Positions 48,413-57,686 are shown, counted from the first letter of the stretch. The stretch: DNA of 64,000 bases from Solobacterium sp. (GCA_017404505.1 JAFRCE010000026.1:115262-179261); one strand, 5' to 3'. Notes: generated from the letters alone by a model not told the origin. Program-made: numbers and translations.

Positions 48413-49540
48413 ATGTGGAACAAGATTAAAAAACTGTTTCAGAGTACGGCCTTCAACGTGTTTCTGATCGTTGCCCTGGCCGGTCTTGTGCTCTGGTTTA
48501 CTTTGAAAGACGACGGCGAACAGGTTCTGGAAATCATTTCCCGTGTCAATGTATGGGGTGTCGTCCTGCTGATCGGCCTGATGATGTTTGAAAGGCTGAT
48601 GCTTGGCTGGGGACTGATGTACGAATGCCGTCAGACGCATCCCCGCTACACACTGTGGCAGGGTTTTCAGAATGCCTATACGTCCGGACTTTTCTGCAAT
48701 ATCACACCGGGTGCTTCCGGCGGCCAGGTGGCTCAGGGCTATCTCTTTAAAAAGCAGGGTATTCCGGTATCGCATTCGGTCGGCATTCTCTGGCTGGATT
48801 TCATTGTGTATCAGTCGGTCATGACGGTTTACGTTCTGATCCTGATCCTTCTGAAATTCCATTATTTCTATGCCAACTATTCGCAGTTCTTCCTGATCGT
48901 GCTGCTCGGTTTCGCGGTCAGTTCCGGCATCATCGTATTCCTGTGGATGCTGGCGACATCGCCGCGCTTCTATACCTGGCTGACGACGACCGGCATCAAC
49001 ATCGGCGCGAAGCTGCATATCGTCAAGGACCGGGAAGCGACACTGGCCAATCTGGACAAGCAGCTGACCGCTTTTGCCAAGGAAATCGTCGTTCTGCGTA
49101 CCCATAAGAAAATGATCGCGCTGCTGGCGCTTGAAAACGCCGGCCGTCTGACGATCTATTACAGCATTCCATATTTCTGCGCCTTGGCACTGAATATTCC
49201 CGTGACGCCATCGATGTTGCTGAACATCATAGCACTGAGTTCCTTTGTGGCGATGATCAATGCCTTTCTGCCGATGCCGGGCAGTGCCGGCGGCACTGAG
49301 GCAACGTTCATTCTGATGTTCTCGACGATCTTCGGCAAGGTCGACGCGACGTCGATTATGTTGCTGTGGCGGCTTGTCACGTTCTATCAGACTCTGATCA
49401 TCGGCGGTATTGTCTTCCTCTATGCGAAGACCCGTCCGAACGTGCCGATCAGCACGGAAGAGGAGCATCTGCCGCGTACCTACGCTCCGGAAGCCATGCA
49501 GGAAATTGAAAACCAGACAGAAGGAGAAGACAAACTATGA
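48413..49540 (+). CDS. Lysylphosphatidylglycerol synthase-type (UPF0104) membrane protein
   Basis: The 375-residue integral membrane protein has about eight helices and belongs to the family of the MprF flippase domain and the AglD-type proteins. The family signature is GASGGQVAQGYLFKKQGI in the N-terminal half and FLPMPGSAGGTEATFILMF towards the end. It probably moves or presents a lipid-linked sugar. The start is uncertain: ATG 48413 lies eight bases after a TATACT box and may be leaderless, while TTG 48392 has AGGAG just upstream. The stop overlaps the next glycosyltransferase by 4 bases. Confidence 0.82.
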   Translation: MWNKIKKLFQSTAFNVFLIVALAGLVLWFTLKDDGEQVLEIISRVNVWGVVLLIGLMMFERLMLGWGLMYECRQTHPRYTLWQGFQNAYTSGLFCNITPGASGGQVAQGYLFKKQGIPVSHSVGILWLDFIVYQSVMTVYVLILILLKFHYFYANYSQFFLIVLLGFAVSSGIIVFLWMLATSPRFYTWLTTTGINIGAKLHIVKDREATLANLDKQLTAFAKEIVVLRTHKKMIALLALENAGRLTIYYSIPYFCALALNIPVTPSMLLNIIALSSFVAMINAFLPMPGSAGGTEATFILMFSTIFGKVDATSIMLLWRLVTFYQTLIIGGIVFLYAKTRPNVPISTEEEHLPRTYAPEAMQEIENQTEGEDKL

Positions 49541-50748
49541 GAATCGGATTATTTACGGATACATATCTGCCGGAGATCAACGGTGTCGCCAACAGCACCG
49601 GTATTCTCTGCAGCGTTCTGAAAGAACACGGACATACCGTTTATGTCGTCTGCCCGGGCAAGAATAAGAAAGTCCAGTGGAACGAGGATGGTACAGTCCT
49701 GTATATTCCCGGTGTCGAACTGCCTTTTTTATACGGCTATGTAATGGCTTCACCGTTCCACCGCCGCCTGATCCGGGAAATCGCCCGTCTGCGTCTGGAT
49801 CTGATCCACGTGCAGACGGAATTCGGCGTCGGTCTGTTTGCCCGCACCTGTGCAAAGCAGCTGGCGATTCCGCTTGTCAGTACCTACCATACGACATGGG
49901 AGGACTATACGCATTATTTCAACCCGCTGCACCTGAAAGCCGTCGAGAAAGGCGGCCGCCGCGGCATTGCCTGGTACTCCAAGCTCGTGACGGATCCGGT
50001 GAAGGAAGTCGTCGCGCCTTCCAGCAAGACGAAGCAGCTTCTGGAACACTATGGTATCAGGAAACCGATCAACGTGATCCCGACCGGCCTGAACCTCAGC
50101 AAGTTCGCGGCTGAACTGCGGGAAGAGGAGGCTGTCAATGCCAGACGGAAAGAACTCGGCTACAGCCCGGAAGACAGGATCCTGATCTATGTCGGCCGTC
50201 TGGCGGAGGAAAAGGATCTCGACATGGTCATCAGCGGTGTCCGCATGGCCGTGGAGGGCGGCGCTGACCTGAAGCTTCTGATCGTCGGCGGCGGACCGGA
50301 TCTGGAACGTCTGCAGAACCTCGTGCAGCAAAACGGCCTGACCTCCTACATTCAGCTGACCGGACCGAAACCGATCGACGAAGTGCCGGCCATCTATGCC
50401 TGTGCTGATGCCTTTGTTTCCGCTTCCCTGAGCGAAACGCAGGGCATGACCTTTATTGAAGCACTGGCCAGCGGCCTGCCGCTGTTCGCCCGTCCGGACG
50501 ACGTGCTGGACGACCTGCTGCTTCCGGAAAAGACCGGCTGGTTCTTTGACAGTGCCGCAGATCTTAAGGAGAAACTGACGCGTTTCTCGGAAATGACGAA
50601 AGAACAGCTCGACGGCATGAAGGACGACTGCCTGGCGCGCGTGAGACCTTACAGCAACGAAGTATTCTATGAACGGATGATCGCTGTTTATCAGCGGGTA
50701 TTTGAGAACAGTAAGTATGTTCCTGAAGGAAACGGAAGTCCGCGGTAA
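49537..50748 (+). CDS. Glycosyltransferase family 4, 1,2-diacylglycerol 3-glucosyltransferase-like
   Basis: The 403-residue enzyme starts MRIGLFTDTYLPEINGVANS, the hallmark of alpha-monoglucosyl-diacylglycerol synthases and related mannosyl/glucosyltransferases. It has HVQTEFGVGLFARTCAKQLAIPLVSTYHT, which includes the lipid-facing region, and the donor site YVGRLAEEKDLDMVI with SLSETQGMTFIEALASGLP. It is expected to act at the cytoplasmic membrane face to start glycolipid synthesis that the upstream glycosyltransferase could extend. The start overlaps the flippase-like gene (ATGA) and the end overlaps recX by 32 bases. Confidence 0.85.
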   Translation: MRIGLFTDTYLPEINGVANSTGILCSVLKEHGHTVYVVCPGKNKKVQWNEDGTVLYIPGVELPFLYGYVMASPFHRRLIREIARLRLDLIHVQTEFGVGLFARTCAKQLAIPLVSTYHTTWEDYTHYFNPLHLKAVEKGGRRGIAWYSKLVTDPVKEVVAPSSKTKQLLEHYGIRKPINVIPTGLNLSKFAAELREEEAVNARRKELGYSPEDRILIYVGRLAEEKDLDMVISGVRMAVEGGADLKLLIVGGGPDLERLQNLVQQNGLTSYIQLTGPKPIDEVPAIYACADAFVSASLSETQGMTFIEALASGLPLFARPDDVLDDLLLPEKTGWFFDSAADLKEKLTRFSEMTKEQLDGMKDDCLARVRPYSNEVFYERMIAVYQRVFENSKYVPEGNGSPR

Positions 50749-51520
50749 CAATGTCATCCTGAAGCTGAAAGACGGTGAGGAAGAGGAAAAGATCACACTG
50801 AGCACGGATGATTTTTATGCCTTCCGTCTGCGCAGCGGCATGGAAATCAGCACCGACAGATACAGGGAAATCAAAGCAGCGGCGGAAAAGACCGCTGTCT
50901 TTGCGAAATGTCTGCATAAGCTGACCGCCCGTGACCGCAGCGTTCAGGAAATGAAAGACTGGCTCAGCACGCAGCTGAAGATCACCGACGCACTGCGTGA
51001 CGAGATGATCCAGCGGCTCGAGAAGCTGGGCTGGCTGGATGATGAAAGATACTGCCGTGAGCAGATCACGGCGATGAAGAACAGCCTGAAAGGGGAGAAA
51101 CTGATCCGTGATACCTTATTGCGGAAAGGACTTTCCGTACGGCTGGTGGATGAGTGCCTGCAGTCGTTTGACGACGAGGCTGACAACGCCCGCCGCTGCG
51201 CGGAAAAGATCCTCCGCAGCCGTTCGGGCGGTTCCCTGAAAAAGACGCGGGAGGAGATCCGCACAAAGCTGATGCAGCGCGGCTATTCCGCATCGCTGGC
51301 TGCCGAAACAGCCGAGCGGATGGATTATAGCCGCCTGGTGGAAAAGCAGGACGAAAACCTGCAGGCCGGCATGCGGAAAACAAGAAAGAGACTGAGCCGC
51401 AAATACAGCGGCTATGAACTGCGCAGCCGTCTGTACCGCTGGGGCATGCAGCAGGGATACGCGGCAGATGTGATCAATGCCGTTCTGGATGAAATGGAGT
51501 CTGAGTATGAAGAAGATTAA
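50717..51520 (+). CDS. recX: Regulatory protein RecX
   Basis: The 267-residue protein has the RecX three-helix repeats: LTARDRSVQEMKDWLSTQL, LGWLDDERYCREQITAMKNSLKGEKLIRDTLLRKGLSVRLVDECL, and KTREEIRTKLMQRGYSASLAAETAERMD. RecX binds and restrains RecA filaments. The N-terminal 60 residues form the beta-rich extension found in Bacillus. ATG at 50717 is the first good start but has only a weak ribosome site; it overlaps the glycosyltransferase end by 32 bases and the next gene by 14. No recA is in the window. Confidence 0.88.
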   Translation: MFLKETEVRGNNVILKLKDGEEEEKITLSTDDFYAFRLRSGMEISTDRYREIKAAAEKTAVFAKCLHKLTARDRSVQEMKDWLSTQLKITDALRDEMIQRLEKLGWLDDERYCREQITAMKNSLKGEKLIRDTLLRKGLSVRLVDECLQSFDDEADNARRCAEKILRSRSGGSLKKTREEIRTKLMQRGYSASLAAETAERMDYSRLVEKQDENLQAGMRKTRKRLSRKYSGYELRSRLYRWGMQQGYAADVINAVLDEMESEYEED

Positions 51521-52442
51521 AGAGTTCGCGGAAAAAGACCGTCTGCAGCAACCGCTGCTCGTGAAGGAATGCAAAAACGGAACGACATCCAAAGGCGCTC
51601 CTTATCTGAATCTGGTTCTGCAGGACAGCAGCGGAACGATCGACGGCAAGTTCTGGGACGTCAAGCCGCAGGATGCCGAAAAGGTCCATGTCGGCCGCAT
51701 CGCTTTGTTCAGTTTTGAAGTTCTGCTGTACAATCAGAATCTGCAGCTGCGCATCAACCGGGTCGAGGAGATCAGCGAAAGCGACGTCGATCTTGCCAAC
51801 TTCGTCATTGCCAGCGAGGTTTCGGAAAAAGAACGCCGCGACCGTCTGAATCATTTCCTCGGCATGATCCAAAATGAGAATCTGCGGAAAATGACCGAAG
51901 GACTGCTGGCCAAGACCGGTGAGAAATACTTTACCTATCCGGCCGCGTCCCGCATTCACCACAGCTTCCTGGGCGGTCTGTCCGAACATTCCCTCAGCAT
52001 GGCGGAAATGAGTGAGATGGTCTGCCGTCATTATCCGCAGCTCAATCCCGATCTGATGATCGCCGGTGCCCTGATCCATGATATCGGCAAGACAGCCGAG
52101 ATGAGCGGCGCCGTGACGACGGAATACACACTGGCCGGCCGGCTGGAAGGGCATATTTCCCTGGCCAACGGATGGCTGAGCGAAGTGGCGGCTGAACTTG
52201 GTCTGGAAGATACCGAAGAAGCGATTCTTCTGCATCATATGATCCTGTCCCACCACGGCCATTACGAATACGGCTCACCGGTTCTGCCGATGCTGATGGA
52301 AGCGGAGGCACTTGCCATGATCGACAACCTCGATGCCCGCATGAACACCCTGAAGGCGGCCATGGAAGGCGTCAAGCCGGGCGGCTGGACACAGCGCCTG
52401 TTCTCGATGGACAACCGGCAGTTCTACAAACCGAAAGGATGA
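51507..52442 (+). CDS. yhaM: 3'-5' exoribonuclease YhaM-like
   Basis: The 311-residue nuclease has an N-terminal OB-fold (about 15-90, PYLNLVLQDSSGTIDGKFWDVKPQD). The HD phosphohydrolase domain follows (HHSFLGGLSEHSLSMAEM, ALIHDIGK, HHMILSHHGHYEYGSPV), with the metal-binding His and Asp residues of YhaM. This enzyme degrades RNA and DNA 3'-5'. It is co-translated with recX, whose stop overlaps its first codons. The C-terminus is IDNLDARMNTLKAAMEGVKPGGWTQRLFSMDNRQFY, as in homologues. Confidence 0.92.
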   Translation: MKKIKEFAEKDRLQQPLLVKECKNGTTSKGAPYLNLVLQDSSGTIDGKFWDVKPQDAEKVHVGRIALFSFEVLLYNQNLQLRINRVEEISESDVDLANFVIASEVSEKERRDRLNHFLGMIQNENLRKMTEGLLAKTGEKYFTYPAASRIHHSFLGGLSEHSLSMAEMSEMVCRHYPQLNPDLMIAGALIHDIGKTAEMSGAVTTEYTLAGRLEGHISLANGWLSEVAAELGLEDTEEAILLHHMILSHHGHYEYGSPVLPMLMEAEALAMIDNLDARMNTLKAAMEGVKPGGWTQRLFSMDNRQFYKPKG

Positions 52443-52453
52443 TCTGATTCGTT

Positions 52454-53764
52454 ATGGATATACGTTTGAAAATCGTGCAGCTTGCCCACAGGCTTCTGCA
52501 GAAGGCGGGAAGGGGCGGATCCTTTCCCGGGGTTCTCGGTCTGAAGATGGATCCGGATTTCATCAGCCGTTTTCAGATGCCGAAGACAGTCATTCTGGTG
52601 ACCGGCACCAACGGCAAGACGACGACCAATAACCTGATCGCTGAATCGCTGCGCACCGCCGGCATCAGAACGATCAATAACCGGCGCGGTGACAACCTGA
52701 ACGTCGGCATCGCGTCTCTGCTTGCCGCCAATTCCGACAGCAATTATAAGATCCAGGCGGACGCCGCGGTCATCGAAGTTGACGAACTGACCCTTTACCG
52801 GCAGTTCAGAAATCTGCATCCGACCCATCTGATCGTAACCAATTTCTTCCGCGACCAGCTGGACAGGGCAGGTGAAATGGAAACCATTATCCGCCGCATC
52901 CAGGAAGTCACGGAAGACTTCACGGGCGACATCATTCTGAACGGCGACGATCCCAATGTCATCCGCATCGCCGACACGGCGAAAAAGGCCCGCATTCATT
53001 TCTTTACCGTCGATGAAAATCCGATCAGCCGCAAAACGACCGACGAGGCTTCGGAAGGCAAGTTCTGTCCGCGCTGCGGCCGGCCGCTGATCTATGACTA
53101 TTACCAGTATTCCCATATCGGCAGATTCCACTGTGACCATGACGGCTTCGGTGTGATCGAACCGGATGTGCGGGTAACGGACGTCGATTATGAGAAGGAA
53201 GTGTTTGTCTGTGAAGGAAGAACGTTCCATTCCTTCATGAACACGATCTACGGTGTATACAACTGCGCCGGTGTGCTGACCGTCCTTAAGACGCTGAAGC
53301 TCGATCCGGCCTGTGCCGACGACGTCTTCGCGAATTTCATCATCAAGGAAGGCCGCAACGAAGTCTTTGAACTCTCCCAGCCCTGCGTGATCAATCTGAT
53401 CAAGAATCCGACCGGAGCCAACGAAGTCATGAAATACATCACCGCCCAGAAAGGTGACCGGAATCTATGCATCTTTCTGAATGACAACGATCAGGATGGC
53501 CATGACGTCAGCTGGATCTGGGACGCGCATTTCGAACGTCTCAACATACCGGAGATCAAAACGATCGTATGCTCGGGTCTGAGGGCTTATGACATGGCGC
53601 TGCGTCTGAAATATGAGGGACTGGAAGACCGTGTGAAGGTCATCGAAGAAGACACGGCGGCTGTCCACTGGCTGAATGAGCAGAACATGCCGTCCTATAT
53701 CATGGCGACGTATACCGCCCTGCACAGAACCAGAGCGATCCTGCGCAAGGAGGCGAAGAAATGA
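52454..53764 (+). CDS. murT: Lipid II isoglutaminyl synthase, Mur ligase subunit MurT
   Basis: The 436-residue protein is the Mur-ligase-like half of MurT/GatD, which amidates D-glutamate of lipid II. The ATP-binding loop VTGTNGKTTTNNLI, the metal/lipid part NRRGDNLNVGIASLL, and NGDDPNVIRIADT are visible. The C-terminal half holds the Mur ligase C domain and a zinc ribbon (CPRCGRP with CxxC, then FHCDHDGFG) that is typical of MurT. It overlaps gatD by 4 bases, so the two subunits are made together. Confidence 0.94.
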   Translation: MDIRLKIVQLAHRLLQKAGRGGSFPGVLGLKMDPDFISRFQMPKTVILVTGTNGKTTTNNLIAESLRTAGIRTINNRRGDNLNVGIASLLAANSDSNYKIQADAAVIEVDELTLYRQFRNLHPTHLIVTNFFRDQLDRAGEMETIIRRIQEVTEDFTGDIILNGDDPNVIRIADTAKKARIHFFTVDENPISRKTTDEASEGKFCPRCGRPLIYDYYQYSHIGRFHCDHDGFGVIEPDVRVTDVDYEKEVFVCEGRTFHSFMNTIYGVYNCAGVLTVLKTLKLDPACADDVFANFIIKEGRNEVFELSQPCVINLIKNPTGANEVMKYITAQKGDRNLCIFLNDNDQDGHDVSWIWDAHFERLNIPEIKTIVCSGLRAYDMALRLKYEGLEDRVKVIEEDTAAVHWLNEQNMPSYIMATYTALHRTRAILRKEAKK

Positions 53765-54492
53765 AACTGAAGATCTTATGGATGTATCACGATCTGATGG
53801 ATCTGTACGGTGACAAGGGGAATATCGAAGTGCTGCGGCGCCGGGCGGAAAAGCGCGGTATCGAGTGCATTGTCGACACCTGCACACTGAACGAGGAAAA
53901 AAAGATCAGCGATTATGATCTGTTCTTCCTGGGCGGCGGAGCCGATCGGGAACAGCAGCTGATCTATAAAGACCTCCTGGGACGCCGGGCCGGCATTCAG
54001 GAAGCCATGGACAGCGGCACCGCGTTCCTTCTGATCTGCGGCGGCTATCAGCTTTTCGGCAAGTATTACAAGGACCAGGACGGCAACGTGCTGGAAAGCC
54101 TCGGCTTCTTTGACTACTATACAGTCGCCAGTGACCGTGACCACCGCTGTATCGGCAATATCGCCCTGGAAGCGACGATTGACGGCGATACCTTCCGGAT
54201 GGTCGGCTTTGAGAATCACGGCGGCCAGACGCATGACGTCGCGACGCCGCTCGGCAAAGTCCTTTCCGGCCACGGCAACACCTATCAGAGTTCCTTTGAG
54301 GGATTCCAGAACGATCAGGTGATCGCGACATACATGCACGGTCCGCTGCTGCCGAAGAATCCGATGGCGGCTGACAAGATCATTAAAAGAGCTCTGAAAC
54401 GCAACTATGGAGAAACAGAACTGGCACCGCTCGACGACACCCTGGAACTGAAAGCCCAGGAAGTCATGCTGAAGCGGCTGAAAGTGATCTGA
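53761..54492 (+). CDS. gatD: Lipid II isoglutaminyl synthase, glutaminase subunit GatD
   Basis: The 243-residue class I glutamine amidotransferase supplies ammonia to MurT. The nucleophile is C93 in FLLICGGYQLFGKYY, and the His of the triad lies in YMHGPLLPKNP. The start region ILWMYHDLMDLYGDKGNIEVLRRRA is typical of GatD. The overlap with murT is ATGA. A terminator follows, so the run from the glycosyltransferases or recX probably ends here. Confidence 0.94.
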   Translation: MKLKILWMYHDLMDLYGDKGNIEVLRRRAEKRGIECIVDTCTLNEEKKISDYDLFFLGGGADREQQLIYKDLLGRRAGIQEAMDSGTAFLLICGGYQLFGKYYKDQDGNVLESLGFFDYYTVASDRDHRCIGNIALEATIDGDTFRMVGFENHGGQTHDVATPLGKVLSGHGNTYQSSFEGFQNDQVIATYMHGPLLPKNPMAADKIIKRALKRNYGETELAPLDDTLELKAQEVMLKRLKVI

Positions 54493-54503
54493 TCAGAAAC
54501 ATG

Positions 54504-54538
54504 AAAAAAAGGTGCCTGTGATGAACTGGCACCTTTTT
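54504..54538. terminator. Bidirectional terminator between gatD and the HIT gene
   Basis: GGTGCC/GGCACC stem flanked by A-run and T-run on both sides, so it can end both converging transcripts. Confidence 0.85.
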
Positions 54539-54559
54539 ACGTATGGTTTATTTCCGTTT

Positions 54560-54952
54560 TCAGCCGAGGATATCTCTGCGGACGCTTTCAAGATCCTGCT
54601 CGGTTTCACCGAAGGTGATCTGGATGGCATCGCTGCTGTCATAGCGGGGGATGATATGGAAGTGCAGGTGGTCGACGGACTGGCCGGCGGATTCACCGCA
54701 GTTGGTCAGAATATTGACACCGGACGCATGCAGGTTCGTGACGATCTGTGCGGCCAGTTTTCTGGCGGTCAGAATGCACTTCTGAACGGTTTCCTCGTCG
54801 GCTTCCAGAACGTTGCGGACATGTTTCTTCGGCATGACAAGGGTATGGCCGCGGGTCACCTGGGAGATGTCGAGGATGGCCAGTACGTCATCGTCTTCAT
54901 AAATGACAGACGAAGGAATTTCATGATTGATGATCTTGCAGAAAATACACAT
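54560..54952 (-). CDS. HIT family protein
   Basis: The 130-residue cytoplasmic protein has the histidine triad HLHFHIIPR at about 96-104 and the N-terminal CIFCKIINHEIPSSVIYEDDDVLAILDISQVTRGHTLVMPKKH, including a CxxC-type pair. HIT proteins hydrolyse nucleotidyl conjugates such as adenosine phosphoramidates. The length is typical. The start has a near-perfect AGGAGGT upstream on the minus strand. It may be transcribed with the nitroreductase gene 60 bases upstream. Confidence 0.93.
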   Translation of the reverse strand: MCIFCKIINHEIPSSVIYEDDDVLAILDISQVTRGHTLVMPKKHVRNVLEADEETVQKCILTARKLAAQIVTNLHASGVNILTNCGESAGQSVDHLHFHIIPRYDSSDAIQITFGETEQDLESVRRDILG

Positions 54953-55011
54953 AACGGATGTTACCTCCTGTCAAAAATTATAGCACTGCCGGGCGTAAAA
55001 AAGCAGACGGA

Positions 55012-55605
55012 TCAGCCGATCATGACGACTTCGTTGCCTTTGCGCGGCAAGGGGTTTCTTTCCGGCAGACCGCTCTCGCTGTCGGGATAGCCAAGGGCGA
55101 GGGCGCCGTAGACGCGCTCATCTTCCTTCAGGCCGGCCGAACGGAAGTATGCCAGCAGGTCTTCGTCTTCGTTGAGCCACTTCAGCTGGTTGATCCAGCA
55201 GCTGCCAAGATCCATGTCGTTGGCGAGGATCATCATGTTCTCCAGGGCGCAGGCGCAGTCGGCGATATTGTTGCCGTAGTCCTTTTTGTTGGCCAGGACG
55301 ATCAGCACCGGCGCGTCATAATGAAAACGGTAGCTGCCGCTTTTGGAGCGGGTGATGGAAGAAACCAGAGAAGGGTACATGCCTTCCGTGACTTCCATTT
55401 TTGCGAAGGCGTCCTTTGCCATGCCGGCCAGCCGGTCCAGCACGGCCGCATCGCGGATCACGAAAAAGCGGGATGTCTGGCTGTTGCCGCCGGAAGGGGC
55501 ATAGCGGCCGGCTTCGACGATCCTGAGGATCGTTTCCTCATCCGGTATCCGCTTCTGAAAACGGCGGGTGCTGCGGCGGGTCATAATTGCTTCATATACG
55601 TTCAT
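55012..55605 (-). CDS. Nitroreductase family protein
   Basis: The 197-residue flavoprotein starts with the family hallmark MTRRSTRRFQKRIPDEETILRIVEAGRYAPSGGNSQTSRFFVI, with the FMN-binding Arg and SGGN(S)QTSRF segments. It ends with GALALGYPDSESGLPERNPLPRKGNEV. This is the single-fold nitroreductase type with NAD(P)H and FMN as expected cofactors. The substrate is unknown. It is followed by the HIT gene and is unrelated in sequence architecture to the longer nitroreductase at 12.8 kb. Confidence 0.88.
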   Translation of the reverse strand: MNVYEAIMTRRSTRRFQKRIPDEETILRIVEAGRYAPSGGNSQTSRFFVIRDAAVLDRLAGMAKDAFAKMEVTEGMYPSLVSSITRSKSGSYRFHYDAPVLIVLANKKDYGNNIADCACALENMMILANDMDLGSCWINQLKWLNEDEDLLAYFRSAGLKEDERVYGALALGYPDSESGLPERNPLPRKGNEVVMIG

Positions 55606-55645
55606 AAATAGTTAAATCTCCTGACAGTTTCATTATAGAAGAGGA

Positions 55646-55677
55646 TGAAAAAAAGACCATGATCATGCATGGTCTTT
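55646..55677 (-). terminator. Terminator after the PrsA-like lipoprotein gene
   Basis: On the minus strand AAAGACCATG (55668-55677) pairs with CATGGTCTTT (55652-55661), followed by a T-run. Confidence 0.88.
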
Positions 55678-55688
55678 CGCGGTTATAC

Positions 55689-56618
55689 TCAGTTGCCGGA
55701 TTCTTCCGTATTTTCCGTTGCAGCCGGAGCGGCTGTTTCGTCTTCGGCCGGCAGGTTCTGAACGAAGTTGTGCGGATAGTCGGAAGCGACTGTGTCGTAC
55801 AGTGTCTTGTCGTAGATATGGAATTCGTACTTCTTGAACCAGTAGGTCGTGGCATCGTTCTGGATGGCAGATACGTTCTGCAGCACAGATACGGCTTCGT
55901 CCTTGAAGCTGTTCGGATCGTTGTCGTCGATGCGCATGACAATGAAGGTGGCGCCGTCCGTTTCCGGAACGATGAACCAGCCGTCATCCGGTTTGGCACT
56001 GTGCAGCATGGTTCTGACCGTGGAATCCAGGTCGGTGGATTCGATCGTGTAGATCGAGGAAGTTCCCTTGGATGCGGAATTGTGATCGTGGGCAGCTGTG
56101 GCAGCGTCCTTGGATCCGTCCTTCAGTTCGCTGAGGGCGGCGTTGGCGTCGTCCTGGCTGCTGAATTCCAGCAGGGTGGCCTTGACCGGCGCGTAGTTGG
56201 CGGCGACGGTGGCGAAGTTTTCCGTGATGTATTTCGGTGTCAGCTGTTCCGCCTGCAGAGACGGAATCAGATAGTTCTGCAGATATTCTTCTTCATTCAT
56301 GCCGATCTGTTCGAGATGCTTGATGAAGGTATCGCCGTAGTAGGTCTTGTAGCTGTTCAGAGATTCTTCCGCCTGGGACTTCATCTCGTCCGTCAGCTCG
56401 ATTTCATTCTGGGCAATATAGCGGTTGACGTCATTGACTGCCTGGGAAGCACCGTTGGTGCCGGCCATGGCCGCGTATACGTCACCTTTGGTTACGGTCT
56501 TGTTGCCGACCGAGAACAGCGCGGTATTGCTGTCGGGAAGTTTCGCGGTGGCATCTGTGCATCCTGCCAGGATGGAGACAAGAAGGGCAGACGCGAATAC
56601 AGTATTGATCTTTTTCAT
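55689..56618 (-). CDS. PrsA/SurA-like foldase lipoprotein
   Basis: The 309-residue lipoprotein has a signal peptide with lipobox ILAGC (about 17-21). The N-terminal SurA-like helical region is recognisable: VGNKTVTKGDVYAAMAG, QEELLTDEMKSQAEESL-like segments and EYLQNYLIPSLQAEQL. The segment ENFATVAANYAPVKATLLEFSSQDDANAALSEL is the expected entry to a parvulin domain, but the usual GGDLG-type core is not clearly visible, so isomerase activity is uncertain. It folds exported proteins near the membrane. It is co-transcribed with the second PrsA-like gene 12 bases upstream. Confidence 0.75.
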   Translation of the reverse strand: MKKINTVFASALLVSILAGCTDATAKLPDSNTALFSVGNKTVTKGDVYAAMAGTNGASQAVNDVNRYIAQNEIELTDEMKSQAEESLNSYKTYYGDTFIKHLEQIGMNEEEYLQNYLIPSLQAEQLTPKYITENFATVAANYAPVKATLLEFSSQDDANAALSELKDGSKDAATAAHDHNSASKGTSSIYTIESTDLDSTVRTMLHSAKPDDGWFIVPETDGATFIVMRIDDNDPNSFKDEAVSVLQNVSAIQNDATTYWFKKYEFHIYDKTLYDTVASDYPHNFVQNLPAEDETAAPAATENTEESGN

Positions 56619-56630
56619 TTTTCTGCCTCC

Positions 56631-57686
56631 TCAGTTATTGCTTTCCGTTTCCGTGGTGTCTGTTTTTTCGGTTGTGTCCGTTGTGTCGGTTGTGTCTGTC
56701 TTGCTGTCAGCCGGTGTTTCCTCGATGACGCCGAGGGCATCCTTGATCTGCTTTTCCAGTTCGGCGTTGCCCTTGAAGTCAAAGCCGATCTGCTGCGCCT
56801 TGGCCCAGATGGCCTTGTTGGTCAGGGTCGTGTCGTACTGGCTTGTCAGCTGCAGATACGGATCGTTGTCCGCGTTGTTGGCCGCCAGTGTTTCCGGTGT
56901 GGCAGCCGTGCACATGATGCGGAAGTAACCGAAGTTGTCGGAATGTACCCAGTCACTGATTTCGCCTTCCTTCAGGGCCAGAGCTGCTTCCAGGAAGGAA
57001 GAGTCAAGCGAGGAAGCGTTCTTGTCGATAACGCCGAGCACGCCGCCGCTGGACGCGGAGGACGGATCCTCGGAGAACTGGACAGCCACGTCGGCGAAGT
57101 CTGTGCCATTGACGAGGGCGTCGTCGACAGCCTTCATGCGGGTCTTTTCATTTTCCGTTGCTTCGGCCGCCGGCTGATCCTTGTTTTCAAACTGAATCAG
57201 GATATAGGAGATCTGACGGATCTTCAGTTCGTCAAAATGTTCCTTCGCATAATCGGCGGATACCTGGTTCATCTTCTGCTGGAAGATCATATAGGTTTCC
57301 AGATCGGAGAAGCCGGTTTCCTTCAGTGCGGAATTCAGGTAGGTTTCCCAGGAACTTCCGTAGTTGTTCTGGAAGTTGGCGATGATCGCGTCGGTCTGTG
57401 CCTTGGCGGTATCTTTGATGGAATCGGTTGTCGGAACGCCTGCTTCGACAACTGCCTTTTCGAACAGTTCGATCATTGCCTGCTGTCCGTTGGATGTATA
57501 CAGGTCTTCATAGAACTGCGAAGCGGTGACGTCCTTGCCGGTGATGGAATAGACAACATCTTCACCGTTGACAGACTTGCCCTGCAGTTTGCCTTTGTTC
57601 GTGTCATATATGTAAAAAATGCTGATGCCTGTAAAGACACAAATGACCAGCATCACGAACCAGTTCTTTTTCAAGAAATTGCTCAT
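56631..57686 (-). CDS. Membrane-anchored PrsA-like peptidyl-prolyl isomerase
   Basis: The 351-residue protein has one N-terminal transmembrane anchor (about 8-28, NWFVMLVICVFTGISIFYIY) and no lipobox. The parvulin-type domain is clear at about 165-260: IRQISYILIQF, then GTDFADVAVQFSEDPSSASSGGVLGVIDKNASSLDSSFLEAALALKEGEIS. The C-terminal tail is low-complexity with repeated TDT units, from direct repeats of a 9-base unit. The minus-strand promoter TTGCAA-N17-TATAAT lies upstream. This is the first gene of the two-foldase unit. Confidence 0.82.
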   Translation of the reverse strand: MSNFLKKNWFVMLVICVFTGISIFYIYDTNKGKLQGKSVNGEDVVYSITGKDVTASQFYEDLYTSNGQQAMIELFEKAVVEAGVPTTDSIKDTAKAQTDAIIANFQNNYGSSWETYLNSALKETGFSDLETYMIFQQKMNQVSADYAKEHFDELKIRQISYILIQFENKDQPAAEATENEKTRMKAVDDALVNGTDFADVAVQFSEDPSSASSGGVLGVIDKNASSLDSSFLEAALALKEGEISDWVHSDNFGYFRIMCTAATPETLAANNADNDPYLQLTSQYDTTLTNKAIWAKAQQIGFDFKGNAELEKQIKDALGVIEETPADSKTDTTDTTDTTEKTDTTETESNN

